NCBI RefSeq assembly: GCF_004379255.2
Contig: NC_056049.1
Coordinates: 13,996,063 to 14,060,062 of the forward strand
Origin: Salvia splendens
Lineage: Eukaryota; Streptophyta; Magnoliopsida; Lamiales; Lamiaceae
Length of the DNA: 64,000 bases
Reading direction: 5' to 3'
Position numbers and translations under genes: made by a program. The notes below the pieces were generated by a model, which was not told where the DNA came from, did no database searches, and worked only from the letters and a program-made list of their open reading frames with translations. Below, in pieces: positions 43,791 through 54,410 of the stretch (positions are counted from its first letter, which is position 1; each line of letters opens with the position of its first letter).

Positions 43791-45182
43791 CCGTCTTGAG
43801 TTCCTCCACAAAAATCCATTGCCATTTCCGGCCGGAATGTGCAAGTTGATTCTCACTCCCTTCCAATGTTCTTTCTTTATGTTCCCATTAATCATACTGT
43901 TTCGGATATAAGTTTGTACCTGCCAAACCACGTTGTACGCCTTAAATTGGGTCAGTTGGTGCCGGCTCCAATTTCTCTCGGCCCAAAGGAACCACATGAT
44001 GAGATAAGGCATGGCGTGGCTAAGGTGTTTCTTGCTATCTTGCCGGGTTCTTCGCGACCAGACCTCCAGGCGTTCCGGTATGGTGTCATTGATCCGGATT
44101 GGTGGTGAGGATCCTTTAAACCAGACATCGAATTCTCTCCACACTCTGGCAGCCCCAGAACCTTGGATGAAAAGGTGTTGTAGGGACTCTATGTTTGGTC
44201 TGAATGGGTAGCATTGGCATTTAGAAGCCATCTCAATCTTTCTCCATTGAAGCTTTGTGTCGACCGGGATCCGGTTAGAGAGCAGCCTCCAAACGAAAAT
44301 GGATATTGAATTGGTAAGGCCAGCCTTCCATATGTCATCCAATCCCCAGATGATAGGTCTCTGAGTACGGAAGGTCTCCCATGTCGTGGCAAGGGAGAAG
44401 TCCCCGAGCCGAGAGAGGCTCCATCTTGGGATGTCCGGTTCTCCATGTACAATTGGGAAGCCGAGAATTTGCTGGATTACATGTTGCGGGAGGCCGGCTT
44501 GGGCATGGAGGAGTTGAAGTTTGGGTTCGTCCCATTGTCCATTCCGGGTGTAGGCTCCAACCATGTCCCTCGCGCATCTTCCATCATCAAGCGCTAGCTC
44601 CCTCAAGGTACAATTGCCGAGCCATATGTCGTCCCAAAAGTAGATCTTGCCTTGCCCCACCACCCACTTAATGTGCGGCTGTGCTTGTGCCCGGAATTTC
44701 ATGAGCCGTTTCCAGATTGGGCTACTTCGTCCCGAGGGTCTAGCCACTAGCGGAGAGGTCGTGCTACAATACTTGGCCATCATGTACAATGCCCAAAGTG
44801 AGTTTTGTTCCCTAAACCGCCACCATAATTTGACATTGAAGGCTCGGAGGACCTCCTTTGACTTGCGGATGCCAAGGACTCCCTCGGCGGTAGGCAGGCA
44901 AATTTGATCCCACCCGATCCAATGTGTCTTCTTCTTTTCGTTTGAGGAACCCCAGAAGAACCTAGCCAGCTGTTGATCAATCTGTTTGAGAGCGCCGGCT
45001 GTTGGCTCAATGGCCTGGAAAATATGAAGAGGAACCGCTTCCAAGGTACTCTTGATTAGTGTAAGCCTCCCCCCGAACGAGAGGTGCCTATGAGCCCATC
45101 CAGATATCCTCAATGCAACTTTCTCCCGAAGGAACATAAACATATCTGTGCGTTTAACACCTCGATATATGGGCACGCCCAA
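43782..45182 (-). CDS. LINE-B ORF2 C-terminal part (RT end, zf-RVT)
   Basis: 466 open codons. It starts inside the RT thumb (MGVPIYRGVKRTDMFMFLRE). Conserved segments follow: ISGWAHRHLSFGGRLTLIKS, IGWDQICLPTAEGVLGIRKS and GKIYFWDDIWLG. The zf-RVT domain includes SISIFVWRLLSNRIPVDTKL and KCQCYPFRPNIESLQHLFIQ. It ends PYLIMWFLWAERNWSRHQLT and IKKEHWKGVRINLHIP. The last ten codons are junction sequence. The RNase H that normally follows is absent. Confidence 0.8.
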   Translation of the reverse strand: MGVPIYRGVKRTDMFMFLREKVALRISGWAHRHLSFGGRLTLIKSTLEAVPLHIFQAIEPTAGALKQIDQQLARFFWGSSNEKKKTHWIGWDQICLPTAEGVLGIRKSKEVLRAFNVKLWWRFREQNSLWALYMMAKYCSTTSPLVARPSGRSSPIWKRLMKFRAQAQPHIKWVVGQGKIYFWDDIWLGNCTLRELALDDGRCARDMVGAYTRNGQWDEPKLQLLHAQAGLPQHVIQQILGFPIVHGEPDIPRWSLSRLGDFSLATTWETFRTQRPIIWGLDDIWKAGLTNSISIFVWRLLSNRIPVDTKLQWRKIEMASKCQCYPFRPNIESLQHLFIQGSGAARVWREFDVWFKGSSPPIRINDTIPERLEVWSRRTRQDSKKHLSHAMPYLIMWFLWAERNWSRHQLTQFKAYNVVWQVQTYIRNSMINGNIKKEHWKGVRINLHIPAGNGNGFLWRNSRRKR

Positions 45183-45338
45183 GTATAGGAAAGGGAAGGT
45201 ACCTTGAGTGAAACCTCCTTCCGAATGAATTGACCCTGCCCAACCTTCATATATCTCAGCTATGTAGAAGTTACTCTTGGCGAGGTTGACTTTTGGCCCG
45301 AAACCTCCGCATAACCTTCAAGGCATGATCTTAGGCGC

Positions 45339-46130
45339 CTAATAGAGGGCGCAGCCGCTTGGGAGAAAGATAATAATGTCTTCGGCATAGGCTAGGTGAT
45401 TTATCTCCATGCAGTGCCGAGCCGCCTTAAAAGTCATCTCTTTGTGTCCCAAAATAAGTTTATCAAGCACCCTTGAGAGGTACTCTGCCGCAATCACGAA
45501 CAGGGCCGGTGAAATGGGATCGCCCTGTCGGAGGCCTCGGGTAGACTTAAAGAAACCCGAGGGGGCGCCATTGATAAGCACCGAAAACCAGCAAGTGCCA
45601 ATACATCTTTCAATGAGGGAAATCCAAGCTTCCGGGAATCCCATCCGTCGTAGGACCTTGAGGAGAAACGGCCATTGGACGCGGTCATATGCTTTTGCCA
45701 TGTCGATTTTAAGGGCAACATTGGGGGCAGGCGCGCACATTGGTAGCTCGTGGAACATCTCTTGGGCAAGGAGCATGTTGTCTTTCAAGAGTCGTCCCTT
45801 CACGATTCCACTTTGGTTTGGGGCAATAACGCGGGAGAGGAAAAGAGTTAACCTTTTCATGAGGACCTTTGTTATGATCTTGTTGATCACATTGCACAGG
45901 CTGATGGGGCGGTAGTCCCCCCACGATTTGGGAGTGAGCTTCTTGGGGATCAGGACTATGTTCGTTGCCGTGACACTCCGGAAAGAACGCCCCGAGGAAG
46001 AACTGTCTAACCGCGGGCACCACATCGTGTCCCACGATATCCCAGCACGATTGGTAGAAGGTGGCTGTAAAGCCATCCGGCCCTGGCGCACTATTTCCGG
46101 ATATATCAAACACATCTCGCTTAATTTCAT
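45339..46130 (-). pseudogene. LINE-B ORF2 reverse transcriptase
   Basis: 263 codons, with a frame shift near 45985 in the SVTATNIVLIPKK segment and the preceding stretch in another frame. Motifs: IVLIPKKLTPKSWGDYRPIS, IAPNQSGIVKGRLLKDN, LKIDMAKAYDRVQWPFL, STRGLRQGDPISPALF and AYAEDIIIF. The last is the catalytic box, normally YADD; the Asp-to-Glu change would be expected to cripple polymerisation. The stretch 45183-45338 between this and the next part is shortened and out of frame. Confidence 0.8.
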
Positions 46131-46269
46131 CCTCTTCAGGTGGATTTGAGAGATCTCGAAGTTGTTCCGAAGGTGGGAGTTGGTGGATTAGGTCAAGATC
46201 CGGCTCACCAAGGGCCGAGGGGGTGGGGGCAAGGAGACTCTTAAAGAAACGAGTGTTTTTATCTCCATC

Positions 46270-47264
46270 CTACAGCCATCTAAGAGCTGCTTTCTGGCGC
46301 CAGAAGGCTTCCTCCATCTTGAGGAGGAGGATGTACTTAGCTATCTGTTTGTTAATCTCCACTCTGTTCCGGGCTGAGGGGTTTTCTTCAAAATCGGATT
46401 GTGCCACGGCGATGTTCTCTTCACAAGTTATGAGGTTGGCGTGGATGTTCCCAAAGACCTCTTTGTTCCACCGTTTGAAAGCTTGTTTAATCCTTGCCAG
46501 CTTGATTTTCAGGTTAAGTAAGCCCTCAGCTTCCGTGGGGACCGTCCAATTAGCTTGCACCAGGTCGGCAAAGCCTTCATGCCTGACCCACATGTTTTGG
46601 AAGCGGAACGCTCTGCCACCCTCATGATTGCTCGTCAGTTTGCATCTCACGAGAACTGGCCCATTGTCCGAGGCTATCCGAGGGAGGTTGGTGACCCTAA
46701 TGGCGTTAAAAGGTTGGGCCCCTATCCAACCTCTCCATAAGGCCATTCTTAGCCCAAGTGTAATCCGATCCATCAAAGCCCGGATCCAGTAGTCTGCAGT
46801 CCTCAATGGCTTCGGCGAAGTCAATTATCTCCGCCTGCCTATTTGAAGTCCCCTCCAATTACCGAAGGCATCCCTTCCGACGTTGGAGTGATGTCTCTCA
46901 TCTTGTCCCAAAGAGCCCTCCGTTCCCCCCTCGTACACTTCGCGTACACGGCTGAGATAAGGATAGGGTCTGGGAGCCTAGGGCAAGTGAACCGCCCATG
47001 AAGCAACTGATCCGAATCATCCTCAGCATCAAAGTTCGCCCCCTCTTCCACAAAGATCCAAATCTTCCCATTGACGTTCGAGCCCTTGTAGGTCAGGCCC
47101 AACGCTTTTGAGAATTTGTCCGGGTTTGGGGATGTGAGCGGCTCCATTATTGCAAGAAAATGAATATTATGAGATTTAACTAGTCTTTTTAGGACGTTTT
47201 GGGTTGACGCGTTCGCGATCCCCCTAACGTTCCAAAACAGAAAGTTTAAAGACATGATTAACAA
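46270..47264 (-). pseudogene. LINE-B ORF2 endonuclease and linker
   Basis: Starts MSLNFLFWNVRGIANAST, which preserves the FWNVRG start that LINE-A has lost. Then come FLAIMEPLTSPNPDKFSKAL and PSVIGGDF. The stretch between GGDF and the region near 46835 (AEIIDFAEAI) is deleted, removing the NTIL..DRxGS metal-binding segment. The linker runs to RIASDNGPVLVRCK (SDN instead of SDH) and WNKEVFGNIHANLITCEENI. Endonuclease activity is not expected. Confidence 0.8.
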
Positions 47265-47426
47265 GAGAGGTCCGTACTCGGCGTGTTTGAAGGCCCTCCT
47301 TGAAATTCAATAATTTGGAGACCATTCCCTTCTAGGCATGCCTAGGCCTCCATAAGCGTCGGGATGTCTCCACCATCGTCTCCATTGGGAGATGTGTTCG
47401 CTTCCCAATCATCCATGTCCTCGAGA

Positions 47427-47852
47427 TCATTTTCCACAAACTTCTCCCGAGCCATGAGGGAAAAATACCGCGTCTCCATTGGTACTCATGTGGCTTTTCG
47501 ACCCTTGTGATTCGGCCCGTTCTAAATCGAAAGGATGGAACGAGCCTCTCGGTTTCTCAAGGTTTCCCACGGCCGAAGACGCCACTCGCCGTCCCGTGGT
47601 CGCTCCCTTTGGTGAGCCCCCACGTCCACCTCCAAAAGAGGAGGGTTTGGCGATCGGATCTCTAGCTTGTTTGGGCCGATGTCGATCGCTTCGATCCACC
47701 TCGACATGGGAGATGACCAAGTCCTTGCCACCTTCATTTTGCATTTCTCCCATGAAGTCTGCCCCGACCATTTCGGTCCAATGTGCACATTCGCCTACGG
47801 GTTGGTCCGTATTTGACTTTCCTTTCCCTTGTTTTTTCCTTGTTGTTTCCAT
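47427..47852 (-). pseudogene. LINE-B ORF1 C-terminal tail
   Basis: About 140 codons, Gly/Arg-rich (FGGGRGGSPKGATTGRRVAS), ending FFPHGSGEVCGK. It lies one frame off the main ORF1 part, the same kind of break as in LINE-A. Either both copies descend from a broken master, or the break marks a programmed shift. The first is simpler. Confidence 0.6.
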
Positions 47853-49048
47853 TCCGAGTTATTTCCATTATGCTTCAACACATTGCTTCCTTCTCCGACG
47901 CTATAATCCCCATGGTGTGGTTGTATCGGTGGGGCGACATTGTATTTCCGTTTGGGAGGCCGTTCCACCTTACCCGCCGCATAGCACACGTCACTTTTAT
48001 GGCCCACGTGTTTGCATTCCCGGCAATAGGATATGATCTTGTCCCATTTCACTTGTTGTACCGTTTCCCGCCCACAAATATCCAAAATGATCTCATCGGG
48101 AGGCGGCTTGGTAATGTCGATCTCTACGCAAATTCGGGCAAAGGAGAGTCTTGACTTGTTGGCCGTGGCACGGTCCACTTGTATAGGCGTTCCGAGGAGC
48201 TTTCCAATGGCAAAGAGGGCCGATTGATCATATAGGTGAATTGGGAGGCCAATTAGGTTGCACCATATCGCCGCTATTGGGGACTCGCAATAAGCATCAA
48301 AGTCCGGCGTCCATTTAAATACTCTCATCGGGTATCGATCGATGAACCAAACCGGCGTGCCTTTAGGGCCACTATGGAGCCGCGCATAGTCCGCCATATC
48401 CTCGAATTGCACAAGTATATGTTTCGCATTAATATATTTCCAAGTGAAACCCCGACAAAATTTAATATTATCTAGCGCTTTTTGAATTTGATGTGATGCC
48501 GGAATTGAGTGGGAGAACTTGCCAACAATGGCGTGTCCAATGCTTGTTGCCAATTTTAGGATTTCCGCACCGGAGAAGTAGATAGCCGGGATGCCATTAG
48601 ACGTCGTAGCAAACCCAATATTTTGGATGTTGTCCGGGACAAAAAATTGCGGACCGTCGGGGTTTGGGGCATCCTGGACCATGTCAGCCATGGAGATTGG
48701 CTTGTTGACGTTCCTCACACCGACCTCATTTACCGGCTGTTGAGGTATGCTCGGGGGAGGGATGTGTTCCGTCTCCCTTGCCTTGGTCTGGTTACCTTGC
48801 ATTTTTCCACTAACAAGCTTCCCGCCCCGGTCTTCTTCGAGCATCGGTTCATCGGTATCACAAGACGCCTCCATCGCTATCTCAGCTCGATTGGAACTAG
48901 TCGTGATCGCGTATGGCGCCGTGGCCGTCGGCTTAGCTCTCGGCCAAGAAGGCTTCGACACGGTGCTCGGCATACCGACCTCAAAATTCGCTCGAAGTTT
49001 GCTAGTTCTTCCTCTCTCAGGGGGGGAAGTCTTCCAAAGATGGTCCAT
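47795..49048 (-). CDS. LINE-B ORF1 (DUF4283, zinc knuckle)
   Basis: 417 open codons. Pro/Thr-rich linker, then IYFSGAEILKLATSIGHAIV, KFSHSIPASHQIQKALDNIK, YPMRVFKWTPDFDAYCESPI and WCNLIGLPIHLYDQSALFAI (DUF4283-type). The knuckle CRECKHVGHKSDVC follows. It closely matches LINE-A across the domain. The N-terminal part lies upstream in two other frames (49017-49304 and 49610-50110). Confidence 0.8.
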   Translation of the reverse strand: MDHLWKTSPPERGRTSKLRANFEVGMPSTVSKPSWPRAKPTATAPYAITTSSNRAEIAMEASCDTDEPMLEEDRGGKLVSGKMQGNQTKARETEHIPPPSIPQQPVNEVGVRNVNKPISMADMVQDAPNPDGPQFFVPDNIQNIGFATTSNGIPAIYFSGAEILKLATSIGHAIVGKFSHSIPASHQIQKALDNIKFCRGFTWKYINAKHILVQFEDMADYARLHSGPKGTPVWFIDRYPMRVFKWTPDFDAYCESPIAAIWCNLIGLPIHLYDQSALFAIGKLLGTPIQVDRATANKSRLSFARICVEIDITKPPPDEIILDICGRETVQQVKWDKIISYCRECKHVGHKSDVCYAAGKVERPPKRKYNVAPPIQPHHGDYSVGEGSNVLKHNGNNSEWKQQGKNKGKESQIRTNP

Positions 49049-50110
49049 TTAATGCCGAGGGTAAGAGCAAGAAAGGCTCCTTTGTCGCCGCGAGCAGGGA
49101 GGGTGGTGTCGTCGTCACCCTCGCATTCTCCAATGGGTTCCCGGCGAGGAGTGGTTGCGCCGCCCATGTATCTAGCCTCTCCGCCGAGTCCAAGTTAACC
49201 ACTTGCAAGATATTACTCATTTTTGTCTGCATTGGTGGAGAGGTGTGATATGCTTCACGTGATGGTCCGGAGGAGAAAGGGACAAAGGCACTTTCCAAAT
49301 GCAATTATGTTCCATTAGCCATTTCGGGAAGGTTGACATTCACATGACATTGCTCCTTGGGGATCGCCCTTTTCTGGCTGCAAATGAGGCCCAACGGTCA
49401 AGGCCTCACGTGACACATGAATGGGGTAAGAGTCCAAGCACCTTTCCAAAATCGGGTTTGTCTCCAATTCCATTTCGGGCAAGGCTACTTTTTCAACGTC
49501 CAATGCACCATGTGCCTCGCAATTGGTACCCCCATTGGAATGGAAACGGTGCAACACAAGGTCTTTGGCTGAGTCAGACTTTCCGGCGCCGGCGACTTCG
49601 CCGGAATCTTCAAGGGGCCTTAAAGTGCTCGGGGATGTCGTCATTCTTCCCGAGGCCGGCCTCAAAGGTCTCCTCTTCGACGTTCACAACCTCGGCTGGG
49701 TTGTCTTCGTTAGGACCCGTGGGAGACCCGACCGCTTCGAGCCTTGTATTCGCCGGAAAAATCGCTCCCTTGCATTTCGTCTCTTCGGAAGCGAGGCTGC
49801 CGTCACCTCCAAAAGTGAGCTTCTTACGGAGTTGCTTCTCCTCCGGGAGTGGGGATGGGATGAATCGCTTCCGCCCATTTCCTTTGGATGGTGGTGCCAG
49901 GGAGCTTTTTCGGATCTTGAGACGGGCTTTTGCGGTTTTGACCTTCACGGATTTGACCGGTTTTTCCGAGGGTGTGTCCTCACTTGAGCGAAAGACCATG
50001 AGGTGGTCTGAGATGTTCCTCGCATCTTTGAGGTCCAGAGGGGGTCCGGCATGGCCGGAGAGAGGACAAGGCGACAAGGACAAGTAATGCTGAATCACGG
50101 AGCCATCGGC
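49017..50110 (-). pseudogene. LINE-B ORF1 N-terminal part, frame-broken
   Basis: 49610-50110 contains ARNISDHLMVF, KGNGRKRFIPSPLPEEKQLR and NPAEVVNVEEETFEAGLGKN, then a stop. 49017-49304 resumes with SNILQVVNLDSAERLDTWAA. LINE-A has the same order (LSDQLMTF, GRKRFVPSPLPEDKPLRK, SLESADLLDAVVAQPLLAAG). Frame shifts lie near 49610, 49320 and 49045. Confidence 0.65.
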
Positions 50111-50875
50111 CGCTAGCGGTGGCAATTAAATGGCACCCACCGGATAACCCTTGGATCAAGCTTAACACCGATGGTGCGTATGTGGAAGCGTCGGATAAGC
50201 CGGGGGAGGTGGTATCATCCGACATCATACCGGAAAAGTGCTTGCAGCGTTCGCTTCCCCGCTTGCGGCTCACTCAGCCCTGGAGGCGGAGCTCCATGCC
50301 GTTCATCTCGGATTGGACCTTGCCTTAGAATTCAATCGACCTATCTGGGTTGAGTCGGATGCACAACAAGTGGTCCAGCTCCTAAATGGTACAAGATGGG
50401 GTCCGGCACACAATAGTCGGGTGTTGGCGCAAATTTCACTCCTCAAGCGCCATCAAGACGTGCGCGCCACCTTCATTCATCGGGAAGGGAATAGGGCCGG
50501 AGACCTACTGGCTAAAATGTATTAGAATGTCACAACTACTACCGAATGAGTGCCCACACGATGCCGAGACACCTCAGTGCGATTACTAGGTTGGAAGCAA
50601 TGGGAGTTCCGAACATTCGGGTCCAACATGAGGATGAAGAATAGACAGATTTGGAGGATAGAAGGGTATCGACTTTGGTCTTTGTTTAATTGTATTTTGA
50701 TTTTGTAAGGGAGTATAATGAGGTCCCGGCTTGTTGTTTGGGACCGCACTCTACTCCTAAGATTGTTATGGCACATCACTTTTGGGTGTGGCCATGTTTT
50801 GTATGCACCGTCTTTTGAAATGTAGGGATGAGGGACCCACAAACCCTCCACCATGATGGTGTTGGATAAAAAAAA
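50111..50875 (+). mobile_element. LINE-C: plus-strand RNase H, 3' UTR and A-tail
   Basis: Starts GTGGCAATTAAATGGCACCC, reading AIKWHPPDNPWIKLNTDGAY, the beginning of the LINE RNase H (first Asp in NTDGA). The rest is frame-broken but includes HSALEAELHAVHLGLDLALE (catalytic Glu), RPIWVESDAQQVVQLLNGTR (catalytic Asp) and ATFIHREGNRAGDLLAKM. The 3' UTR follows, with GGGACCCACAAACCCTCCAC, the hairpin CACCATGATGGTG (50849-50861) and an A-tail at 50868-50875. No target duplication was found. Confidence 0.8.
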
Positions 50876-51112
50876 GGGTTTGGGTGGTTGCAGGTGGTTG
50901 AGCTTGGGGTCAGCCGGGGAACGGGGAGATGAGGACGGAGAGTGGAGGACCGTCGGCCGTTGTGGCCGAGGGGAGGTGGTTGGGCCGTGGGGGTGTGGCC
51001 GTCGGTGGTGGTGGGCGGAGATGGTTAGGCGTGGTACAATGAGGGCGAGAATTTTAGAGAGAGGCGAGAGCTTCTCTACATCGCTCCTTCCGTTGTTCAC
51101 CTTTAATTATAC
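50876..51112 (-). promoter_or_regulatory. LINE 5' UTR fragment
   Basis: On the minus strand, the motif TAGAGAAGCTCTCGCCTCTCTCT (51077-51050) and the CCACC-rich leader after it match the LINE-A 5' UTR in order. It could be the 5' end of LINE-B, separated from ORF1 by LINE-C, or an unrelated copy into which the LINE-B/C pair inserted. Confidence 0.5.
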
Positions 51113-51175
51113 TGGAAGAAGCCTGCCAGACCGCGGTTCACCAGGACAGAAAACCAACATGACGAGATGCATCTA

Positions 51176-52770
51176 CTAATCATATGCCTTTGCCATATCT
51201 AGCTTGAGAGCCAGATTAGATGAACCCACTCTGATTTTGCGTAATGACAAGGGGAAGTAGAGGTGCAAGTCTCGAAGCAAGGATCTTTGTGATGATCTTG
51301 TTCGTGACATTGCAAAGGCTGATCGGTCTGTAATCCCCCGCCACGTGACCGGATTAGGTTTCTTCGGAATGAGAATGAGCATGGTCGCCGTAAAGCTTCG
51401 GGGCATAAACGCCCCACTGAAGAGGTCTCCAACAGCTGCAATCACATCACTCCCCACAATCTCCTAGCAGTGCTGAAAAAATAACGAAGTGAACCCATCC
51501 GGCCCGGACACACTATCACCACTGATTCCAAAAACTGCATCCCTAACCTCTTTCTCCTGCGGCAGCGAACACAGAGCCTCCTGATCAACTGAGTCTGGCA
51601 GTGAATGGACGAGGGATAAATCAGGCTGTGTACGGTCCCCAACGTCAGATGTTAGAGGCTGCTGAAAAAATGCGGCCGCCTACTCCCTGATCTCTGTCTC
51701 TTCCGTCAGTACATGTCCCCCAACCTCGACCGTGTGTATCCTCAACTTAACTCTCTTCTGTCTAACCCAACCATGAAAGAATTTGGAGTTCCTTTCTCCA
51801 TCGGTAGCCCATCTAATGGCCGCCTTCTGCCTCCAGAATTCTTCTTCCATCTTGGCCGTGACGATGAGCTCCGCAGATAGTCTACTAAATTCAGTTCTAT
51901 GTGCTGGTGTCAGGTCACTATCGAACAGGATCTGTGCCTCAAGAACTGCCTGCTCTGCATCCTTAATGTTCTGGAGTATGTTGCCAAACACTTTTCTGTT
52001 CCAAACCTTGAGGAACTTCTTGACCCTGATAAGCTTGAGCTGGAGGTTCATCATGCCATTGTACCCTGTCTCTCCCTCCCAGACTCGGGCAATCTCGCTC
52101 CTAAAAGTCTCATCTCTTACCCACATGTTCTGAAATCTGAAAGTCGGTCTCGTGGTCTGGATAGAGAACTGACATCTTAACAGCAGTGGCGCGTGGTCAG
52201 AGCTAAATCTCGCAAAATGTGTCACTCTTGTCGATGCGAAAACTGATGTCCAACGCTCTCCAATCAAGATGCGGTTCAACCTTTCCCAAAGTCCCCCCTG
52301 TGTCAAAACCTGGGTCAATCAGCTGGCACTCAGCAATAGCATCAGCAAACTCCATCATGTCTCTATGTCTGTCGGTGTCACTCCCCTGTCTCTCTTCATT
52401 GGCGAGGAACATGTTGAAGTCACCTCCCACTAGCCACAGCCTTCCCTCCATAGCCAGCGAGATGTCTCCTAACTTTTCCCAAAGTGCCTGTCGTGTCTCT
52501 CTCGTATGTCTCCCATAGACTATAGTGATATAGATCGGGAAAGGGAAGACTGCTGCAGAGGCCTAAACATGTAAGGCCTGTCTCGAGTCATCAACCACTT
52601 CCACTGTCCAATCCTCATGGGTAAGAATCCAAATGTGACCACTTTCATTAGATCCTGCAAACCGAATTCCTCCAAACTGTACCGAATGTGACCACTTTCA
52701 TTAGAGCCCTTATCCTGGTCCCGAGCTACCGAATTCCTCCAAACTCTACCTTTCTTACCCACAAAGTTCC
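51176..52770 (-). pseudogene. LINE-D ORF2 remnant (EN, linker, RT start)
   Basis: The best frame, 51680-52318, reads LWERLNRILIGERWTSVFAS, SSDHAPLLLRCQF, PTFRFQNMWVRDETFRSEIA and FWRQKAAIRWATDGERNSKF to the end of the linker. 52203-52451 carries LWLVGGDFNMFLANEERQGS. 51176-51475 carries ILIPKKPNPVTW. At 52617-52760 a segment with AATGTGACCACTTTCATTAG and CCGAATTCCTCCAAACT is duplicated. Multiple stops and shifts. Confidence 0.7.
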
Positions 52771-52879
52771 ACCTCGATCCTGCCTTTATCTGTCTTTCAG
52801 GTTGTTTCCCCGGGGCGGTTCCCCTTGATCTCCTCTCTCCTCATTCTGCTTTTGTGGAGCCGGCCTAGAGTAGTCCTTG

Positions 52880-53264
52880 TTTGGTGGTGCCGGCCTCTTC
52901 TCAAACGCATAACACTGATCCTCTGAGTGGCCGACATGTTTACAGGCCGAACAATACTGTTGGAACAGGCTTTGAGATATCTATTTCAATGCAAATGCGT
53001 GCATATGTTAATCATACTCATGTGATAGTGGCATGATCAATCTGAATAGGCTCACCAAACAATTTACCAATGGAAAATAACATGAATTCTTCAAATAGAT
53101 GCATGCAGATTACACCAAACAGAAGCAATGGGAGTCTCAAAATAGAGGTCAAAATCAGCTGTCCATTTAAACATTCTCATCGGATAATGCTCAACAAACC
53201 AAGTATTATTGTTACTAGCTCCACATAAAACTTTCACATAGTCATCAATCTCAGATAAGGTAAT
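52880..53264 (-). pseudogene. LINE-D ORF1 remnant
   Basis: DUF4283 piece with EIDDYVKVLCGASNNNTWFV and EHYPMRMFKWTADFDLYFET, PIASVWCNL (53091-53264), then a deleted stretch. A knuckle CSACKHVGHSEDQC is readable at about 52962-52921. The 5' part is cut by the 3' end of LINE-E. Confidence 0.7.
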
Positions 53265-54410
53265 GAGGGTTCGTGGGTCCCTCATCCCTATATTTCAAAG
53301 TGATCGAAATACAATACAGGGCCACACCCAAAAGTGGTGTGCTAGGACGAATCAAGGGAGTAGTATGCGGTCCGATCCCAAATGGTGCGGACCTCACCCT
53401 ACTCCCTTCAAAATACAAAGGGCTAAAACTACTTCAAGAGGCACGCCAATCTTCTTCTTTCTTTCTCGCTTCATATATCTATTCTTCCTCTTCATTTTGG
53501 ACACGAATATGTGGGACACCCATTGCGTCAAGCCGAACCATTGCTTTGAGGAGTCTCAGGGCCGTAAGGCAGTTCATGCGGTGAAATTCTGTTCCCTCAA
53601 GGCCCAATTTGGCTAGAAAGTCAGCCGCTTTGTTTGCCTCTCGGTGGATGAAAGTGGCCCGGAATGTGAGCTGCCTCTTAGTGATCACCAGGCGCGCCAT
53701 GGCTCGCCGTGAGTGGGCCGGACCCCATTTCGATCCATTCAAGAGGTTGATTGCCTGTTCAGCATCAGATTCAATCCAGATAGGCCGCTCGAATTCCTTA
53801 GCTAGATCCAAACCGTGTTGTACGGTTAAAAGTTCGGCCTCTAGTGCCGAATGTGCATCGAGGGGTGTAGCAAAGGCCATGAAAGCATCTTACCCTCGGA
53901 GTCCCGTACGACCCCACCCCCCCCCCCCCGACTCTATCCGTATCCATATTATATGCCCCATCCGTGTTAACTTTGATCCATGGTCGGTCCGGGGGTTCCA
54001 TTTGATCGCCATGGCCAGCAGTCTCTCTCTTCTTGCATAGGCTCGACTCGGGATATTGATTATGGGCCGTACTCCTTTCCAGTGCTTCGGCTTTAGTTTC
54101 CCGTTGGCCATGCTATTCTGGATAAACATTTGAACCTGCCACACTACCATTATACGGTTTGAATTGTACCTGTTGGTGTCTGCTTTTGTTTCTTTCGGCC
54201 CAAAGGAACCAAAAAATGAGATAAGGAATGACATAGCTCAGGTGTCTCTTATTTTGTTGTTGCGTCTGCATGGACCACACCGCGAGCCTCTCCGGGGCTG
54301 TGTCGTTGATCCGGAGGTGTGGGGAAGAACCCTCAAACTAATCATCAAACTCCCTCCAAACACTAACTGCCCCACAACCTTGGATGAAAAGGTGCTGAAG
54401 TGACTCCGTG
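53265..54410 (-). mobile_element. LINE-E, 5' truncated
   Basis: 3' UTR on the left (GAGGGTTCGTGGGTCCCTCA at 53265, the reverse complement of the family tail, lacking the final hairpin and A-tail). RNase H and the end of zf-RVT follow. The 5' side stops at 54410, where the A-tail of LINE-F begins, so LINE-F sits in or against LINE-E. Confidence 0.75.
53479..54001 (-). pseudogene. LINE-E RNase H domain
   Basis: RNase H1-type fold. KVNTDGAY (first Asp) is at about 53975. A C13 run at about 53919-53931 shifts the frame. Then come HSALEAELLTVQHGLDLAKE (Glu), RPIWIESDAEQAINLLNGSK (Asp), TFRATFIHREANKAADFLAK and the C-terminal AMGVPHIRVQNEEEE. This domain removes the RNA strand of the RNA-DNA hybrid. 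Confidence 0.8.

Larger units (their letters stand above)
43791..50110 (-). mobile_element. LINE-B (L1-type), lacks RNase H and tail in this orientation
   Basis: Minus-strand relative of LINE-A. ORF1 is about 47427-50110, endonuclease 46270-47264, RT 45339-46130 and zf-RVT 43782-45182. The homology stops just after TGGCAAT at about 43808, inside the start of the RNase H domain. A plus-strand LINE piece starting at the same TGGCAAT position (LINE-C) lies immediately beyond its other end. The pair may be one insertion with an inverted 5' part; see findings. Confidence 0.75.
51113..53264 (-). mobile_element. LINE-D, diverged and truncated at both ends
   Basis: A more diverged minus-strand LINE. 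ORF1 remnant 52900-53264, endonuclease/linker 51680-52770, partial RT 51113-51475. After KLDMAKAYD (51176) the RT skips to CISSCWFSVLVNRGLAGFF (51170-51115), so about 35 codons are missing. It has no zf-RVT or RNase H. Coding sequence is clearly older than that of LINE-A and LINE-B. Confidence 0.75.

Noticed and set aside
39393..47852. Programmed frameshift in LINE ORF1
   Set aside because: LINE-A and LINE-B both change frame near the ORF1 C-terminal tail, but LINE-I keeps ORF1 in a single frame, so shared decay is simpler.
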